DNA of 64,000 nt from Stratiolaelaps scimitus (GCA_019614645.1 JABWDB010000001.1:5574501-5638500); one strand, 5' to 3'; shown: positions 31,543-42,734, counted from the first letter of the stretch. Made by a program: numbers and translations. Notes: generated by a model not told the origin, from the sequence alone.

Positions 31543-32174
31543 CGTCTACGGATGAAATAATGCCAAGCCAATGCGACGCGCGTCAGGCCATCGAAGTCTT
31601 CGAAACACATCATCAGCAGATCGAAAAATCTCCTACTGCCGCCGCTGCCACCACCACCGTTGCGGTTGCTGTTTCTGCCGGCGGCTTCGTTCCGCCTTCA
31701 TTTTCTTGTGTTCATTTTGGCGTCTAGTAAATGTTGTCGTTTGTTTGAAGATAGATTCGATCAATCGGTCGTGTATGTCTCTGGCTATGACTGCGTGCGC
31801 GTGAGTGTGTGTGCGAGGGTCCGGGTGTCTCTGTGTGTAACCCTGTCCGCGTTTGCTGCCGTTGCTGCTGCCGCCGCCGCCGCCTCCCGCTTACCTAATG
31901 GCGACATAACGATACATCGCACTCCTCTCAATGGATCAGAGACGACAGATCAACCTCGTCTTCATCAGCATCATCATCAGCGGCCGCAGCAACATCATCA
32001 AGATCTGCCGGCTATCGCCGTCTTCATCTTAGGGAAAAAATCAGCCTCCGCAAATCAACGAACCACCAAACGCTAGCAAACCGTGTTGGTCGGTCGTCAG
32101 CTGAACCATTTTCATGTTGTGCTGTGCCGTTAAAATTCGTCAGACGCATCGAAGCGGCGCGCGTATTTCGTCTC

Positions 32175-32178
32175 GATA

Positions 32179-32209
<31 letters not shown>
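32175..32209. repeat. (AT)n microsatellite
   Basis: About 34 nt of TA with one G interruption. The stretch 31,543-32,915 contains CAT/CAG/GTT runs and overlapping frames (for example 31660-32076) that I cannot support as exons. Confidence 0.95.
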
Positions 32210-32915
32210 GTCGTGGTGAGGAGGATCGAATATTCTTCTGTTTGTACAATGATTTTTTCTTCTAAAAAAAATAACAGAAATGATGTTCAACATTCATTTA
32301 AACGACAGCGGCAGCTACAACGACAACGGTCCTGGTTGTTGTTCTGTTTGCTGCAGCCGGTGTCGCTTGATTTCGATTCGCTTAAGAAACTGCGGCAGAT
32401 CCGAAATCGCTTGGCAATGCTGATGCGATCAGCATAGATATATACATATATATATATACACCCAAATGTTGTTTTCATACTTCACTAGGTTGGACTTGCT
32501 CGATGATCCATATATGGTTTGACAGATTGCGCTAAGCAACCCTATGACTTATGAAACGCTCTTCGATGATCGTACACACATATATTCACGATCAGCAGGT
32601 TACTAGATAAAAGGTACAGATTAGTTAAAATCGAAGCCTGCAGAACACTTGTTCGTCATCGACCAATTTTCGTTCCAATTTCTTGCCTAGAATCGATGAA
32701 CTACCGCCACAATGATCACAATCATATGTGACTTACTCAATTTTCATAGATGACATCAACGTCCATTTTGTCATAACTGACCATCCATCTTTACCAATAT
32801 TAGGATAATTTCCATAGCAACAAACAACAGCAGCAGCAGCAACAACGGCCGAAGTACTTTGCAACGCGCCCAAGTGTACTTCAACGTTCATTAGATGCTA
32901 TTCCACGAATGCTAA

Positions 32916-33032
32916 TATCGGCGTAGTGCTCTCGTTGTTGTTGTTGCTGTTGTTGTGTTCACCGCCGCTGCCGTCGCCGTCTTCATCATCGAAGACAACG
33001 CCAATCCCGATCGCTGTGGAGAACTTAATCAG
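32916..33032 (+). CDS. Candidate exon with a transmembrane-like segment
   Basis: The frame is open from an in-frame TAA at 32913 to CAG|GTACTG at 33033, 39 codons, with no Met. It encodes a long hydrophobic run (VVVVVAVVVFTAAAVAVFII) followed by EDNANPDRCGELNQ. It ends in phase 0, which matches the exon at 33407. The valines come from GTT repeats, which weakens the membrane reading. The acceptor was not located firmly. Confidence 0.38.
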
Positions 33033-33406
33033 GTACTGTTGACCGATGAGTGTAATTAGCTTTGGACTCTCTGCCTCTCCTCCTCGTTCGTTCTCTTCGT
33101 TTGAATTTTGCCATGTTCACTCGGCCCTTTGCTTGACTTGATTTCGTTCTTCGGCGCGCCATCCCCTCACCACCATCGAAAGGGTCCGATTCGTCGGCCT
33201 CAATTCACTCCGTGAAGGCAACGGGATGCGTTTCACCGTAGCCGCTCTCTTCCCGGCAACAATCCTCCGCCTTGTGAAGTACTCGATCTAACAAGTATTA
33301 GTAATGGCCGTACTGGCGGTGTTGGCGGCGGCGGCGACGGCGGCGGCGGTGGTGGTGGTGCTGGGTAGTGTTGCTGCTGACGCCAGTGATGCTGGTGTCG
33401 TTTCAG

Positions 33407-33661
33407 GCGCGTGTCTGTGACGGCAATGCTGCCGTGGATTTTCTCAGCTCTCTCAATTTTCGGCTTCAAAGAGCGAATGTCTGTGGCATCGAAAAGGGGA
33501 GGCAGGGCAAGGAACACCGGATGACTGATCGATCCATACTGCGAATTCAGCCCACGACAGCCGCCACCACCACCGCCGCCGCCGCCACCGCCAATAACAA
33601 CAACAACAAGCACGGCATGAGCTGCAATGGCAAAAACAGCAGATACAGCAGCGGTAGCTAG
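33407..33661 (+). CDS. Candidate terminal exon, 84 aa, joins 32916-33032 in phase
   Basis: Strong acceptor (gctggtgtcgtttcag) at 33406. The phase-0 frame begins ARVCDGNAAVDFLSSLNFRL, continues RANVCGIEKGRQGKEH, then a Thr/Ala/Asn-repeat region and a short Ser/Lys-rich tail to TAG. With the preceding exon it gives a hydrophobic segment, a short Cys-containing region (three Cys within about 45 residues) and a low-complexity tail. An ATTAAA lies 39 nt after the stop. Family unknown. Confidence 0.45.
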   Translation, partial: ARVCDGNAAVDFLSSLNFRLQRANVCGIEKGRQGKEHRMTDRSILRIQPTTAATTTAAAATANNNNNKHGMSCNGKNSRYSSGS

Positions 33662-33699
33662 GGAACAAGATATTCGTCAATGATGGACGAAGCGATAGG

Positions 33700-33705
33700 A
33701 TTAAA
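33700..33705 (+). promoter_or_regulatory. ATTAAA polyadenylation-type signal
   Basis: Thirty-nine nt after the stop codon at 33661, the usual distance range for a cleavage signal upstream of a convergent minus-strand gene. Confidence 0.3.
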
Positions 33706-33757
33706 GCAAATCGGGATCCAGCTCGGGATAAGACTAACACTTCCACCACTCCAGCCA

Positions 33758-33877
33758 CTATATAACGCTACGAGAGGTATCAGTATCTCTCGAGCGCTCG
33801 AGATCACTTGACGACAGTTCTATCGACGGATTCGGTGCGGCTGTGTATAGTAATGCGAGGCTCAAAACCTTGAAATC
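33758..33877 (-). CDS. Candidate terminal exon of a convergent minus-strand gene
   Basis: On the minus strand, tttccgtctgtgttttcag precedes DFKVLSLALLYTAAPNPSIE, ending with a Ser/Asp/Arg-rich tail (RSRDTDTSRSVI) at TAG. Phase 0 agrees with the donor at 34041. It ends 97 nt from the stop of the plus-strand model. No family recognised. Confidence 0.42.
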   Translation of the reverse strand, partial: DFKVLSLALLYTAAPNPSIELSSSDLERSRDTDTSRSVI

Positions 33878-34041
33878 CTGAAAACACAGACGGAAATTAA
33901 AATAGCAAATATTAACTTCAGCGCAACACAGTGAACACACACACACACACACAGGTCGACGGTACCGTTCCATGGTGATGTTTCACTCCATCGCAATGTT
34001 AACAGTTAATGTACAGCGGTAAAAATAACGTGGGAACGTAC

Positions 34042-34275
34042 CTCTGAACAGAATATACGCCGAACGAATACTCTCGAAACAGACAGGCGAATGTGTTCAT
34101 CACCATGTTCCATATCGATATTATATTGTAATTGTTGAGCTTCTGCTGCTCGGAGCCGCCCCCGTACTGTGTAGACAAGTGAATTTACTGGGTCGACGAT
34201 ATTGCTAGCTGATAGACAGATGTACAACGCGTCCGGATTGAACTCCTCGAGCGTAGCATAAAAAGAAGTGGCATT
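34042..34275 (-). CDS. Candidate internal exon, 78 codons, phase 0-0
   Basis: The minus-strand segment ends at GAG|GTACGT and starts after gaactctcag. The frame reads NATSFYATLEEFNPDALYIC, ASNIVDPVNSLVYTVRG and ends RIFCSE. The frame is open upstream to about 34,396 (PTVNVDGIAFCIAIIEH), so the true 5' border may be further out. The composition suggests a beta-rich fold, but that is impression only. Joins the terminal exon in phase across a 164-nt intron. Confidence 0.43.
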
Positions 34276-34324
34276 CTGAGAGTTCAGTTTCGGTGGTCGC
34301 CTCCGCCACAAAGTTGACCACCTC

Positions 34325-34418
34325 GGGTGTTCGATAATAGCAATGCAAAAAGCAATTCCGTCGACGTTAACTGTTGGCCCGAAGAGTCAGCCGGAAAATA
34401 TACAGGGTGTTCGATAAT
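34325..34418. repeat. Short direct repeat, 14 nt twice
   Basis: GGGTGTTCGATAAT occurs at 34325-34338 and 34405-34418. A diverged third version (GAGTGTTCAATCAAT) lies near 34,543. It overlaps the possible 5' extension of the minus-strand exon. Confidence 0.6.
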
Positions 34419-34671
34419 GACGAAATGTCTAATCGGAGGCAGTTGATTCAAGATAGACCACTGCAACTCCTAAAATTCCCATCATAACTGACAGTACATG
34501 TACTAATAACACAACTCACTCCTCTATTAAAGGTGGCAACCTCGAGTGTTCAATCAATTATTTCACGACCCACCAAACGAGATTCTAGCCGATTTGTTCT
34601 GACAACTTGGCTACTCGGTATCATAATGATTCGTGCAGTTACACTCGCTTGTCAATAAACGCGATTGTTGA

Positions 34672-34857
34672 TTAATACGTAATCAACAAATTGCAAAAGA
34701 TAGCGACACGTCCACAAAAGCCTAGTGTTCGTACGAGTTCGATTTCATTTTCATCATTAAATGTATCTATTCGTGTGAAACACGACTCGAACCAACGGTT
34801 ACTATCGTATACAACAGCGACCCAAATGTCACTAGTGTGCGCTATGGTCAAGAACAT
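34672..34857 (-). CDS. Candidate ORF or exon, 61 codons
   Basis: A minus-strand frame starting MFLTIAHTSDIWVAVVYDSN and ending FCNLLITY at TAA. It has no simple repeat. The WVAVVYD segment loosely recalls a short motif seen in some transposon-linked proteins, but I cannot establish that. It lies upstream of the 34 kb minus-strand exons, but no splice sites join it. Confidence 0.22.
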   Translation of the reverse strand: MFLTIAHTSDIWVAVVYDSNRWFESCFTRIDTFNDENEIELVRTLGFCGRVAIFCNLLITY

Positions 34858-35360
34858 AAATAAAGCTACAGCTTACATAGATATACCAAAGGCATATATC
34901 AGAGACGGCAAGCAGGCGGGCGTCCCCCGATTCGAATCAGACAGTCGCATACTCTGGCAGGCAGCAGTCGTAGACAAACGCTCACATCGGGAACGGTTCG
35001 AACTGTTTTGTGTTAAATGCAAGTACTCGACGTCGTTTGATTGAGATGCTCACCGGCTGCGCGGCACCCTGGCCCGCTGCCTGTCGAGCTCCATAGCTCC
35101 GCCATGGACTTCATGGAATGGCTGATTTTTCTGGTGATTAGCTATTCTCGCTGCTGATGAAGACATCTCGATCGTCGCAGCAGCGAGTACTCGCTCGCTC
35201 GAGCGTTTGCTGCTGCACTGCCATTTGCTGAGGAGTTATTAGCGAACAAATGAGGGATCTCGTGACGTCATCCATCAGGTATTCGTCTTTTTTTTTTTGA
35301 GGACCTCTACTCGCGATTCTCACCGATCCTCTTCGTACTTCGTTGCTTTGTCTCGGCTAG

Positions 35361-35588
35361 ACATTGGCCAAGAGCTTAAGGCTCACTCTAGCACGGCCGG
35401 CCGTAATCATTCGCTGCGGCAGTAACGAACAACAGCCATTGCCACAGCAGGCACAGAGGCGACGGCAGAAAGACGACGACGATGACGACGACGAGGAGAT
35501 CCTCCACAAAATCGAAATATCGGCAGAGATCAGCCCCCGAGATGAAGCCGCATTCACGCTTCGATGCGAAGTGGCTGCACTATTCGGA
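35361..35588 (+). CDS. Candidate internal exon with an acidic stretch, phase 0-0
   Basis: The frame opens right after ttgctttgtctcggctag, whose TAG is the in-frame stop, and ends at GGA|GTAAGT, a perfect donor. The 76 codons include a basic RRRQK patch, seven aspartates with two glutamates, then HKIEISAEISPRDEAAFTLR. The length is a multiple of three. It joins in phase to 36350. The Asp run comes from GAC triplets. Function unknown. Confidence 0.42.
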
Positions 35589-36349
35589 GTAAGTGGGCGC
35601 TATTATTTAAAAAAAAAAAACGGCGATCTTGACGAAGGAACGCGTGAAGGTTCCATTTGCTCGAATCGAACACTTGTGCAATTGAGTGAACGTATTGACA
35701 TAACCATTCGAGTTCGCTGTAACAGCTCGAGAAGGTCGAACCTTTCTCTAATTGAAGACAACGTGAGGCGCTAACGACTTGAGTGCAAAACATACACACA
35801 GACACGCACACAGATATGACTCTCAAAACAACAAACAAAATAATATGAAGGACATCGGATGCTGAGTAATTTGATAACATGACGATTTAAGCGCATGAGA
35901 ATAGACTGGGATTCGAAATGACTCGAGACCAACGTCTCGCTGACTGGCTCCCATCTGTCTGATGAAATAACAATTTTGTTTGATTATAACCTGCTCTGAA
36001 TGAGAGCAGAACAGTGAACGAATATATAATTGATTATTTTGAAGATTTTTGTGTTACATTTATACTTAGGCCGCCTTTAGCAATTTAGATCTGACTATAT
36101 ACCCGTATATTGTAAGGCTTGGCTGAAGCTCATATGCAGCTTCGGCGAGAAATGTAATAATTGATAAAAAAAATATATGAAATTTTCTCATGCATGCATT
36201 AGATCCTTGAAAATGAATATATATATAATGAATTCCAAAATGAACAAAACCTACTTTTACAGTCGAATGACTAAACGTTTTACATTTTCGTATTCTTCAG
36301 TCGATCAACATCTATCCACAATTAACACAAGGGTAATATTTATTTTCAG

Positions 36350-36427
36350 CAAGATGTTAATGTCAACTATAATAGTATTGTTTTATTCACGCGCGAATCC
36401 TCACACATACACCTACCGCCAAACTAA
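36350..36427 (+). CDS. Candidate terminal exon, joins 35361-35588
   Basis: The acceptor aatatttattttcag is strong. In phase 0 the frame reads QDVNVNYNSIVLFTRESSHI, then HLPPN and TAA. The intron would be 761 nt. A second frame (KMLMSTIIVLFYSRANPH) is also open from the same acceptor, so frame choice rests on the phase match. Confidence 0.33.
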   Translation, partial: QDVNVNYNSIVLFTRESSHIHLPPN

Positions 36428-36585
36428 ACGTGGCTTGTTTCATATCACGTGACTACCACACTGTACAAATACATATATATATATATACTGATTACTGATT
36501 TGCCCATATTGTTGACCGGGTCTGGTCAATTCTCGTGAATCAAATCGCTGGCGTATGCCTACCGGCGATACATAACGGTCAGTAT

Positions 36586-36618
<33 letters not shown>
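36586..36618. repeat. (AT)n microsatellite in a short palindrome
   Basis: TATCATATAT...ATATATGATA brackets about 30 nt of AT. The stretch 36,619-37,705 contains CTG/CAG runs and frames (36924-37406, 160 codons) that are low-complexity and unsupported. Confidence 0.9.
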
Positions 36619-36621
<3 letters not shown>

Positions 36622-37705
36622 ATAATAGTAAAATACGTACGATAATATTATACAATCGATATTTTTGTGGTGATGGCTCGCCTCGACTCGTTGTTCATCT
36701 AGAATCAAAATATGAAGCAGTGACGTGTGAACGTCTCCTTCCACTGATCTCCTCTCAACTCGCTCTCGTCAGCGACCGACCCTGTGACCAGCGTCCCATG
36801 TTCCCCTCTTTGGGCTGGTCACCAAACCAAGCCGGTGGTGTCTCCGTGTCGCTTCGCTGTGTGCCTTATCGGAACAACGATCAGAAGCACCCTGAGTGTA
36901 CATTATCTCCGTAATGGCTCATCTTGTTGCTGCTGCTGCCCTTCTTTGCGATTGTGCTCTCTCTCTCTCTCTCTTTCATTCGCATGTCTCTGACTATTTC
37001 TTTATCTCACGCTGTTCCTGTCCGGTGTTGGTCCGGCGAACGTTCGCTCTCTGCTGCTAACGTAATTAGACACAACAACGGTAACAACGGCAGTGACTGC
37101 AGTGGCAGCAGCAGCAGCAGCGGCGGCAGTTGGCGACAACGACGCTGGCTGATTCGGCCTGCTGTTGCTGCTCAGCGACTTTTGTCGATGTCGCCTTGTC
37201 TGCTAATGATATTTCGCCAACACCACCACCACCGGGTGCGTGTGTGTTTTGTTGAGCGCTCCCGAGAGTCGATGTTTCTGCTGCTGCTGCTGCTGTCGCC
37301 GCTGTTGCCTGAGATGATGTTCGAATATGTCTTAGTCACTCACCCGTCGACGCTGATTCACCGTCGTGAACAACAGCTATCTATTGATGTCTTCGATGGC
37401 GACTAATGTTGCTGTCGTTGCTGTTGATGACGATGATGAGATCACAACATCGAAAACAGCAACAAACTTCATGTTCACTGGCGGCTGTTTTTCTATTTGT
37501 CTGTCAGTTTCTCTGCTCGATTGAGCTCTCACACTCTCTCTCTCTCACTATAGGTGCCATCAGCCTACTATGCTACTGCTGGAATTGCTGCTGTTTCAGA
37601 GGCCATTGTCATTGGCCACATACGCGACCTTGTCGTGTTTGACGTTTGTGTTGTTGCAAGCGATTGACATCTTGATTTTACCTGTAGTGGTGTGTAAATA
37701 CTCAC

Positions 37706-37831
37706 TTCGTTTTTAATTGTTGTAACACGGGAGTGTCGAAGACGCTCATATAATTGTGTACACGAGATACGTAAGCATGCGTTGAATGGCGGAAATTGTA
37801 ACAACAAAAAATCCTTTGCAGAGATTGGCAC
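37706..37831 (-). CDS. Candidate internal exon ending at GTGAGT
   Basis: The minus-strand frame VPISAKDFLLLQFPPFNACL through LYERLRHSRVTTIKNE ends at GAA|GTGAGT, a full donor (complement of 37700-37705). A possible acceptor is caatctctgcaaag at about 37,818. The peptide has no simple repeat. Without splicing, the frame continues to TAG at 37568. Family not recognised. Confidence 0.4.
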
Positions 37832-37847
37832 AATTTACGCGCTAAAT

Positions 37848-37873
37848 TACTCAAATATTTCCATATTTGAGTA
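37848..37873. other. Perfect 11-bp hairpin
   Basis: TACTCAAATAT and ATATTTGAGTA are exact reverse complements separated by TTCC. A related ATATTTGAGT recurs at about 37,915-37,924. A structural or protein-binding role is only a guess. Confidence 0.7.
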
Positions 37874-39253
37874 GTGTATGTTTATAGTTTATATATACCT
37901 AATAATAATAATAAATATTTGAGTCATTTCCTAAAATATATCAATTTTCCCATTTACATATGTTGCTGTCTTGTGAATTTCCCGTAGGGCACTGCTCCCC
38001 TTTATGGGATAGGCAATTTACGTTTATCACCACGTGAATATTCTTCAAAAAAAAGCAAAGAAAAGAACCAACAAACAAATTGTTACTCTAAACCATCTTA
38101 AGCCGATCCTATGTCTTAGAACGTGACGTGGGTTTTGTACAAAGCGCTGGTCGTCAGGGTGGCTACAAGTACAGCAGGACTCGTTGGCATATGCAATCCC
38201 GATGACGGTGACATTCAAATTCGAATCAGACGACTGGCGAAGATTCGGTCAGCGGCTGAACCAGTTCAAGGTTACAACGACAAAGGGTCCAACCCTCACG
38301 CAGATACAACACCCACCGCGATAGCTAGGCAAGGGGAACGGACTCGTAATGACAATGCTTATAAATCACAATTAGCGCAACGGCGGCGGCGGCAGCAGCG
38401 GTGGGCGAGGCTCGTATTCAAGAAGCGGCAATAACTAGCGGCTTGGCAAGAATTACGATGATAGAGAGAGGGAGCGAGAGAGGTGGGTGGCGAATGAGGC
38501 TGGCCGCGTTTCACCCCGTGAACCTGTCGCTGTGGACAGACCTCATTGACCGTCAACTTCGCGTAGTCCCAGTTGTGCAAAATTGTATTTGGGAGCATTC
38601 GATCAGTATTGTTTCATTCGATGAGAATTATTCTCTCAAGCAAGCTAGGAATCCCGAAGCAATTCGATCTTTGCTAGCTTGGTTTGTTTTAACCTCTTGT
38701 TAAACTGAGCACTTCTGGAGTGCTTCGCGATGAAGCTCATCAGCTCCAGGCTCATCAGCTGCTAGTACGAATCTCGTCTCGTCCCATGTAATTCGTGTAG
38801 GTCATTAAGGGTATTTTGCATCGTCGCATAACGCTCAGTATATACAATAAGTGAGATTGGCGTGATATCACCAGGATACACAAAATATTACACCCGTCCA
38901 TTTAACAAGATCGAATCAACATGAAGAAAGCACCGCCTAAAACCGCGCCTCAAACTACCCAAAATGTCGCTACACGTTCCATCCCATTACTACACACGAT
39001 ACCACTCATTATTCCTTATTATGCGCTTATCGTCAAGCTGATAAGTCAGTACACCTGTTCTTGCCTTCATCTGTTGTATCTTCCGTCGCGTACAACAGAG
39101 ATGCTCACATCCTGACCATAATCCCTTAGCGAGCAGCGGTTCGAGGCAGTGCTACGTTGCACGTGAGGACGCCACAAACGTCATACTACAAAATGCACAG
39201 CAAACAAAATCGTAACAGCGTTGACAGTGGCAATAGCACTCAATAGTGCTCAC

Positions 39254-39355
39254 AACTTGATCCCGTTTGAAGGCGTGTTTCTTTGTTATCGGCACTCCTT
39301 CATTTCTATACCTTTGTCCCTCAAACGCCTCGTCGTTCTTCGCCACTACTTGAGC
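39254..39355 (-). CDS. Candidate exon ending at GTGAGC
   Basis: The minus-strand frame VAKNDEAFEGQRYRNEGVPI continues TKKHAFKRDQV to GTT|GTGAGC. If unspliced it runs on as a Cys-rich tail (ECYCHCQRCYDFVCC) to TAG at 39152. The upstream acceptor is unclear. Two plus-strand frames overlap. The charged, varied composition favours coding, but nothing identifies it. Confidence 0.35.
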
Positions 39356-39793
39356 TCACTCTTTTTCTCTTCTTTCGTCTGTCTGTCTCCGTACACGCCA
39401 ACTTATTCATCATGCTCTGCTCTCAGCAGCAGCAGCAGCAGCGGGAGCCGCAGTACCCCTGCTCCCTTCCGTTGCTACTTCAACCATATCCCTTTAAAGG
39501 CCTCTCGGACAATCGGCTATCCACAATCCACGCTCACCCGGGTCTTTCCGTTTGTTCGTTCTGCTACTCAATCGCGCTCAGTCGAGCCTCGTCGAGCCTC
39601 ACAACGACCAACTCGGTAGAGACCAGTCATCGGCTGCGGCGGTGGTGGCGGCCGCCGCCGCCGCCTGCTCTCGGTCGTCTCTCCTTTCCTATCGTCATGT
39701 TTTTATGTTTAAACATTCACTTCCCTCTCGCGTGCCCAACCTGTACAACCATCGGCTTCAACCCCACCCTTTTCTTCGGTAACGTGCGTGCAG

Positions 39794-39867
39794 CATCCAC
39801 ACAGCGAGTAGCAGCGATCAGCACCGCTATCATCACCATGAGATGATTCAGGCGAGTACGCAGACAG
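39794..39867 (+). CDS. Candidate exon ending at CAG|GTAAGC
   Basis: A strong donor follows. The frame gives IHTASSSDQHRYHHHEMIQA then STQT, in phase 1. The start after gcgtgcag is uncertain, and the ATG inside (MIQASTQT) could instead be a translation start after a 5' UTR. His and Ser come partly from CAT/AGC triplets. Confidence 0.33.
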
Positions 39868-40849
39868 GTAAGCAACATTGTTGACGCAGTTTAACTTCGT
39901 AACTTCACGGGGCTCGAGCCACTCGCTTGGTTACAGGGGCTGGGGCGAATGGGGGCGGGTCTAGGGAGGCGTGCGAGGGGTGCAACAACCGGCAAGTGGC
40001 AACCCCTTCGCGCTGCTGCCAGCTCAACTGCCGTCGCAGCCGCTTACTACTAGGGCGAAACTCTTCACAGGTAGTTAGTTAACTCGGAGTTAGCTCCGCA
40101 TCGCATTGCACCCTCCGCCTTCCCAAGCCTGTTTGATCCCACCCTCTCTCTCTCTTTGTCCAAAAACGGGAATTGGCTCAAGAACAAGTTGCACACATGT
40201 CGTCATTCGCGACCACAGACACCTCCTTTAGCATAGTTGCTTGCTGGCCATAGCGGTTTGGGTGACGTATCTTCCCGCATCATTCATCCACTGCCAATTA
40301 AATCACCAAGCTACTCTGGAATTAAATCATCACCCTGGAAATGCTGGACCGTCTAGCAAGCCCGAGCTACAATAGAATGTCACTGCACTCATTAAAATGT
40401 AACTAAATCCAACGTAAAACCTAAACGCTATTATGCCGCGGAAACTCCTTGATAAACACAGCAGACGTTTTAGCGCACCCTGATATTTTTGTGTGATGTC
40501 CGTTATTTGTATGCATTTCATAATCCTGCACTTTTCTGCAAATTAGCTCTTTAGTGACATTCGATTGTGGCTCACTACTTGCTCTTGTTGTACTCGATCA
40601 ACGGGCTGTATCGGATGGACAGACGGACTTCGTTTGCCGAATCCGGTGCAACTCCTCTATCTCTGACCACCGATCCACTGGTCCCGCTCGTGTTGTTGAT
40701 ACCCGCTCCTGCTGCTGCTGCTGAAGCTGTTGAAGACTCGGACGCTGAGAATTACAAAAAATGAAACAACACCCACTCGCGATTTTTCAACGGGAACACA
40801 ATCTGTTTAGGTTTGTCCCGGGGGGGGGCGCCGTTCACCCCAGAACGAC

Positions 40850-40893
40850 GGGCGGGCGGGCGGGCGGGCGAACCAGCGAGCGAGCGAGCGAGC
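40850..40893. repeat. (GGGC)n and (GCGA)n with G-quadruplex potential
   Basis: Five GGG blocks separated by single C at 40850-40870, followed by GCGA tetranucleotides to 40893. Five GGG runs with one-base loops satisfy the usual quadruplex pattern. From 39,868 to 43,246 there is otherwise no firmly supported gene. Confidence 0.85.
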
Positions 40894-41318
40894 AGTGCAC
40901 AGCGATTAGGTGACTAGCAGTGATGCAAGCTGAACACGGGTTAGATGAGTTAGATGAGGGGACATACGATATCAGAAGTGGGAGCGAGTGCCTGCGTGGG
41001 GGGTCGGGGGCATGTAGACAGGAACAACGAGATAGACAGGAGGGAAGGTCTACCTAGCGAGCGGTAGAACCGCAATATGTGCCTGTGCCTTTGTTGGGTG
41101 GTGGCCAGTTTTTGCAGATTAGACGCGACCCCTTTATCCCCAGCCCCGTTGATTCCGACCGTTTGCTTGCTGCCTTTCTGGCATCTCCCCATTGGCGGTC
41201 AGCTTTTGTGGGGACCAGTATGCGGGGATGGGGTGATACTTAGGCTTCAGCCTTTCGATGCGAGGTAGGAAGGAATCGAGGTGGGAGAGTGCAAAAAATT
41301 GAGATAGCCAAGACTAAG

Positions 41319-41346
41319 CCGGGCGCGGTCGCGCGCGGGCGCGCAC
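41319..41346. repeat. GC-alternating tract
   Basis: A 28-nt CG/GC-rich stretch (gcgcggtcgcgcgcgggcgc type), the highest local CpG density in the window and a Z-DNA-type composition. Confidence 0.75.
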
Positions 41347-42062
41347 GAGTACCTAATGCATCATCTCGCGGACTGAACAATATTATCATCATTAGCAACA
41401 GAGGCAGCATCGCGATATCAACAACATGACAACCGGGCTTAAACAGCCAGTAATTGAGCTAAGGAGCTGGTACAAAAAACTGAATCGTACTTTGGTGGTA
41501 TAATACACACAAACACACAGCCCCTGCACTGACTCGACATAATCAGATATCTGCATACGCTTATTGGTTGACGCTGCTTTTGGCGATTTCGACGTAATGT
41601 CATTTCAACTACACGTTACTAAGTATTCCCATTTTATTGTTGATCTCATAAATAAATAAATGCATGTCCCTACGTCCGGTCGCCTTCCAACCGATGTTTG
41701 GGGTCATTAAGAAATTGAAAGAATTGCACGCACCGCAGAGACCTCTCCCGGCAAGATCCCTTTTCCGATTAATTAGAGGCGATATGGTGCTCCTCTTCTA
41801 TCGGACAGATCAAAGACGACCGAATCAACGAATTCGGCGAGCGAACCCAGACTCAACAAATATCACACCAGTCGTCGATCTTTGTGGTAATCACCACAAA
41901 TGGCTAAACGGCCGAAATGGCTGTTCGACGCGAGTGTGCCGTTCGTCAGTGACTGTGCTTGCTCCTAGTCGTCATCGCCCGGCATATCCAATTGTCCTGC
42001 TCGAGCTAACTCTATCTGCTTATCTGGCTCATCTGTTCTAAGATCCCGCTGCTGGTGCCGAT

Positions 42063-42734
42063 TTGTCGTCCATTCCTCGGTGGCTTTTCGTACAGTTCAG
42101 GCTAATAGCCATTATGGCCGATATCATGGACGAGTTTTCCTTTGGCCCGAGCTGTCGTTCCGGCGGGTTTTCTCCAAATAAACGCGAGCACCGCCGCCAT
42201 GGCCACGGCCATCACCGATATGCCGGGCCCCTCGATGCCGCTGCCGCCGCCGCCGCCACCACCGTGTCAGGTCTCTCTGTGCTGCGCCGCCGCCGCCGCC
42301 GCCGCCGCCTCCTCGGAGCCGGAGACGCCCGAGTGGTGAAAGTAGCGCTGAATGTGCGCGTATGGTGGTGCCTTGTGATTGCCAAGCTGTTTCTGCATGG
42401 CCAGGGCCAGGACTGCATGGCTGACTCGAGTCCCTGCCTTGACAACGTTACAACTGTCAGCGAAAAGTCACGCCAGTACACGACATCGTCAACACCGGAG
42501 AGATGCAGAAAACGAGTGAGAGAGAGAGAGAGAGAGGAACACACAGCAGCAAAACAACCCGAACCGCTGGTGACACAGAGTGCCAGCAGCGGGCGACAGA
42601 TCCGCGTTAACCAGGAGAATGAACAAGCAACATTCAGCGCTGCTCCATTATTATCGAATGAGAAGAAGATGGAGAGAGAGAGAGAGGACACGAGCTGTGT
42701 AGACAACGATAGGATAGAGTGGGTGGGTGAGTGA
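42063..42734 (+). CDS. Two overlapping Ala/Pro-rich frames
   Basis: A 223-codon frame (with internal ATG at 42114, MADIMDEFSFGPSCRSGGFS, good context) and a second frame at 42142-42339 (through INASTAAMATAITDM, then poly-Pro and poly-Ala to TGA) overlap across a CCG run. A minus-strand frame of 185 codons covers the same area. Coding on some strand is plausible given CpG richness, but frame and strand are unresolved. Confidence 0.25.
   Translation: MSSIPRWLFVQFRLIAIMADIMDEFSFGPSCRSGGFSPNKREHRRHGHGHHRYAGPLDAAAAAAATTVSGLSVLRRRRRRRRLLGAGDARVVKVALNVRVWWCLVIAKLFLHGQGQDCMADSSPCLDNVTTVSEKSRQYTTSSTPERCRKRVREREREEHTAAKQPEPLVTQSASSGRQIRVNQENEQATFSAAPLLSNEKKMEREREDTSCVDNDRIEWVGE

Noticed and set aside
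34399..34430. Mariner-type terminal repeat starting ACAGGGTG
   Set aside because: No matching inverted end, TA duplication or transposase frame found in the window.
34691..35044. 117-codon plus-strand frame
   Set aside because: The overlapping minus-strand frame is at least as good, and no splice pair is present.
36924..37406. 160-codon plus-strand frame
   Set aside because: Runs through CT, CAG and CTG repeats; no acceptor or donor pairing.
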